Origin: Apiospora phragmitis
Taxonomy: Eukaryota; Ascomycota; Sordariomycetes; Amphisphaeriales; Apiosporaceae
NCBI GenBank assembly: GCA_038363925.1
Contig: JAQQWL010000011.1
Location: 3,658,001 to 3,722,000 of the forward strand
Direction: 5' to 3'
Length of the DNA: 64,000 nucleotides
The notes under the pieces were generated by a model. The model was not told the DNA's origin. It ran no database searches and was given only the letters and a program-made list of their open reading frames with translations. Made by a program: the position numbers and the translations under genes. Below are positions 61,057 through 64,000 of the stretch, in pieces; the stretch's first letter is position 1, and each line of letters opens with the position of its first letter.

Positions 61057-62739
61057 ATGGGTTCTTCATTTCCATCCATCCAGTCATTCTTCCAGAGGGA
61101 AGTGAAGTGCGGAAATGGAGAATCGCAACCAACAGCTTCGGGAGTCCCGCGAGACGGCTTCACGTCGTCTGAAGTGGATGCATCCCTTGACCCTCTTTCG
61201 GCGCCCTGGACTCAGTCGAGGATCTATGAGAAGCTTCCCATCGCCCACCTTCAGACTGGTCCGCGTAATTACGAGATTGCAGGACGCATTGTCAATCACT
61301 CACGCTCGATTCCCGGTCAAAACAACCAAGGCGGGGATGAGGATATACAGCAGTACGTCGTCGTAAGCGACGGGAGCGCGGCAATTGCGGTAAGTAATCA
61401 TTCAACTTCCACTTCATATCTGTGATCAATCATCTCAACTTTGGCTTAGGTCAAGATCTTTCATGTAACGCCAAATCATCACACCCCCATTCTCGGTCAG
61501 CGTGTGACCATCTGGTCTACCCATTTCTGCCACACCAATAAAGGGGAGATAGGGCATATTCCTCTTGTGCATTGCTCCACCACAATCTACCCTGGCCGCA
61601 ACCAAGCATCACACATTGTCTTCCATCACGACCCCCCAGGTACGAGGGAGACATCTATGCTACGAGAGCCCCTGGAGTTCAACATAGAAACGCCGGACGA
61701 CCTACGGGGGTTGATGACTCTTGGATCGTTCCTAGACGCGGGATACGACATGGGAGATGGTAAAGTCTTGGTATGTGTCAACAGTGTTGGTCCTCGCAAA
61801 GTCATACAACCCAAGAATCGCAATACTTCACTAAATCTAATCGAGGTGGGGATTTTTGATGAGACCGCCACGTCCGTCCTCACACTTTGGGATGACAAGA
61901 TAGACTCTTCACAGAGCTGGAGGCCTAATCAGACTACCTTACTCATATCAAGGCCCTCGTATAGACGTAATGATCACTCGGACAAGATAATGTCCATTGG
62001 ACTTGGGTATAGCTCTATGATCGAGGTCGATCCGGACTTTCCAGCTGTGGACTGGTTGCACAAGAAGATCACTAGCATGATGAAGATGGAATCCATCGTG
62101 ACGCCTTTCCCAGAAGGGTTATGGGACATTGAGACTACTGTTGAAGGACCAGCCAGAGTGCTCTTTACTTTGGCTGAGATCGAAGAAACGGTTCGCCAAG
62201 CCGAAGGGCGATCTACAGATTTTACCGGCAAGGTCAACCTCGTTATCCTTGGCGTGAACTTGATGGATCTCTGGAGAGACGTGAAAACGTATTGCAATGA
62301 ATGGTATGACTATTACGCTACACGACGATCTATTATCACACTGACAACTCATTCAAGCTGCGGTATTCCGTTGTACGCCAATATACCATTCGCCGTGTGC
62401 AAGGGCTGTGGTACACAACGCGAGCTATTGCCGAACCCCAAAATCATTGGCAACATGGTTGATGAAAGTGGCATGATGAAAGCCTCGAAATTAGTATGGC
62501 ACGAAGATGCGTGGAATCAGTTGCTGTACGGGAATCTGTTCGAAGAAGACGACTCAGCTGAACTCGACAACAAATCTGAGGGGGCAAGCTTGTTGGACCA
62601 ACCTGAGAGGAATATCAAGACACTGAACAGGAGTAGTCTTCAAGAACTCGAGGATCAACTGTTATACTCCCGTGTAACTCTGACGTTCGGCTGGGCTGGA
62701 AGATTGGAGAAATTGTGCGTTATGTGGGCGGAATGGTGA
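61057..62739 (+). CDS. MEIOB-like OB-fold protein
   Basis: Two exons, 61057-61389 and 61450-62739, give about 540 aa; the intron joins SAAIA to VKIFHV. The sequence follows the OB-fold layout of the meiosis-specific ssDNA-binding protein MEIOB (RPA1-related): VGIFDETATSVLTLWDD, then SWRPNQTTLLIS, then EVDPDFPAVDWLHK. A final OB domain has an HxxC...CxxC zinc-like site (His412, Cys415, Cys428, Cys431: AVCKGCG). The C-terminus WAGRLEKLCVMWAEW suggests it is complete. The first residues PSIQSFFQ resemble a degenerate PCNA-interacting motif (tentative). A role in meiotic recombination is inferred only from this similarity. Confidence 0.7.
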
Positions 62740-63282
62740 ATCTTACACCCTCTGTACAGGGAACAATACGATGGCAAGAGGGAACAGTCCCATATCTCGG
62801 GATTTTTTCCATTGCTAAAGAGCTAACAATGATGAAGGCTGCACGATTAGCTGAAACTGGTATTTAGCATTCCATCGGATGAATGAAAGCTCGGAATAGC
62901 TAGTACTGCATTAATTCCCGACTACAGAGAGGACCAGAATCAAATCAAATCGAAATCCTGAACTGAGTGATGCTAAACAGGTAGCCCGGGAGATCAGTTC
63001 AGCTGCGTACGGCAGTGCCACATATAAGTCCAGTAGTTCAAGCATGGCGCTTCAGGAATGTAGATATCTCAGTAGTATTAGCCTATACGATGACTAACTT
63101 GCGATATAAAAACGATATGGTCTCGAATGTTGAATTCCGCCTACTTCAAACCGTTGAGGAATTGAAAGTGCCTCTGGAAGAAAAATTGACCACCGAAGAA
63201 CATCATGCTTCTGAAGCTCTCTCCTCGTCTCCCGGGGCTTCCCCCCAGCTACTCTCAGCATGACCTTGCACTCTACCAGAGC
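62740..63282. other. Convergent intergenic region, 543 bp
   Basis: Lies between the MEIOB-like gene (+) and inositol-3-phosphate synthase (-). An 82-codon frame at 63015-63263 shows no motif. I see nothing else. Confidence 0.55.
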
Positions 63283-64000
63283 CTAGAAGAGCTTGTGCTC
63301 CAGGCTCATGTCCGACTCCGGCTCCAGCCCGACAAACGCGCGGAAGATGTTGGTCAAGGCCGCGCGCTGCTTGGCCAGGGCGTTGACAACCGGCGTGCCA
63401 GGGGGTGTCAGGGGGGCCTTGAGCATGTAGCTCAGAATGCTCAGCACGCTGTGGAAACCCTTGTATTCGGTAGTGGCCGCTCCATCCTCCGAGCACGACC
63501 TCCACTGGACTCGAGTCATCAGCTCGGCGATCAAGACCAGGTCGATGATCAGAGGGGATGCCAGGAGGGAGTCCTCGCAGACGTTGAAGAGACTACATTA
63601 GGGTACCGTCAATAACTATTACTACTAGCAGATAGATGTTGTCGATATGGAATCTCAAGTCAACTTACGAGATGGTCTGGTGACCGCCCATGAATATCTC
63701 AGCATAGTACTCATCTAGAGCGCGCTTGTTGTCGCCAACGGCCGGCATGTACTTGATGACGACGCAGTGGTCAGGCTTCTCGCCCCTTTCCGGGTACAGG
63801 ACGTGGTTGGCCTCGACCATGTCATCTACAACGTTGGACTTGGAGATCTCCTTGGACCGGAACTGCTTGTGCGAGTTCAGGTTCTTGCCATCGTTGTTGC
63901 CGAGGTGGTTATAGCTCGCAATCGAGGTGAGCTTGATCCCGGCGTTGATCATGAAATCGACAAGGGCCGACTTCATCTTGGTCTGGCCCGACTTGAAGTC
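63283..64000 (-). CDS. INO1: Inositol-3-phosphate synthase, C-terminal part (runs off window)
   Basis: Converts glucose-6-phosphate to 1L-myo-inositol 1-phosphate using NAD+, the committed step of inositol synthesis. Two exons are visible: 64000-63669 (5' end outside the window) and 63592-63283. The 76-nt intron joins GGHQTIS to [10 protein letters not shown]. Diagnostic blocks are [16 protein letters not shown] at the window edge, [64 protein letters not shown] and [16 protein letters not shown]. Compared with the usual family, the segment [18 protein letters not shown] is slightly longer, and [13 protein letters not shown] differs at normally well-kept positions, so this could be a diverged paralogue. 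Confidence 0.93.

Noticed and set aside
62740..62775. Additional 3' exon of the MEIOB-like gene after a GTGAAT...ACAG intron
   Set aside because: The reading frame already ends naturally after LCVMWAEW, and the following sequence has no family resemblance.

Overview
The window is nuclear DNA of a filamentous ascomycete (Pezizomycotina, probably Sordariomycetes). Its genes are GC-rich and carry short introns of about 45-120 nt with GT-AG borders and CTAAC/CTGAC-like branch sites. Their products are fungal in type. The middle of the window has the unmistakable mark of repeat-induced point mutation (RIP): coding frames of transposons are still legible, but Trp/Gln codons have become stops, Cys has become Tyr and Asp has become Asn.

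Layout. (1) 1-10957, gene-dense: ornithine aminotransferase (-), GPI10-type GPI mannosyltransferase (+), Sec63 translocon subunit (+) and a DENND11/LCHN-like DUF4484 protein (-). (2) 10958-50751, an AT-rich island of 39.8 kb (62% of the window) with no intact gene. It begins and ends within a long imperfect inverted repeat. Inside lie two pogo/Fot1-like DNA transposon copies, two Ty1/copia remnants, and four Ty3/gypsy-type LTR elements. Element A (13853-21618, +) sits in a pogo copy. Element B (23494-46399, +) has an exact GCTCG target duplication. Elements C (28468-35989, -) and D (36270-44001, -) are both inserted inside B. The nesting gives a relative order of insertion. (3) 50752-64000, gene-dense: an oil-body-associated (OBAP/DUF1264)-like protein (+), a SnoaL-like protein (+), a carotenoid/stilbene cleavage oxygenase (+), a DUF2235 alpha/beta hydrolase (-), an APH-family phosphotransferase (+), a MEIOB-like OB-fold protein (+) and the C-terminal part of inositol-3-phosphate synthase (-).

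Most flanking genes are housekeeping and do not form one pathway. The exception could be the run of three co-directional genes OBAP-like, SnoaL-like and carotenoid oxygenase beside the island, which may form a small lipid/apocarotenoid or stilbene module (inference). Three genes (ornithine aminotransferase, SEC63, SnoaL-like) are broken by single-base indels in short homopolymers, mostly C runs. Because independent, normally essential genes show the same type of lesion, sequencing error is the likeliest cause, not decay.

The most unusual feature is a coiled-coil-like ORF on the antisense strand near the 3' end of all four Ty3-type elements. It is still readable through RIP-type stops and is found in two diverged sequence types.
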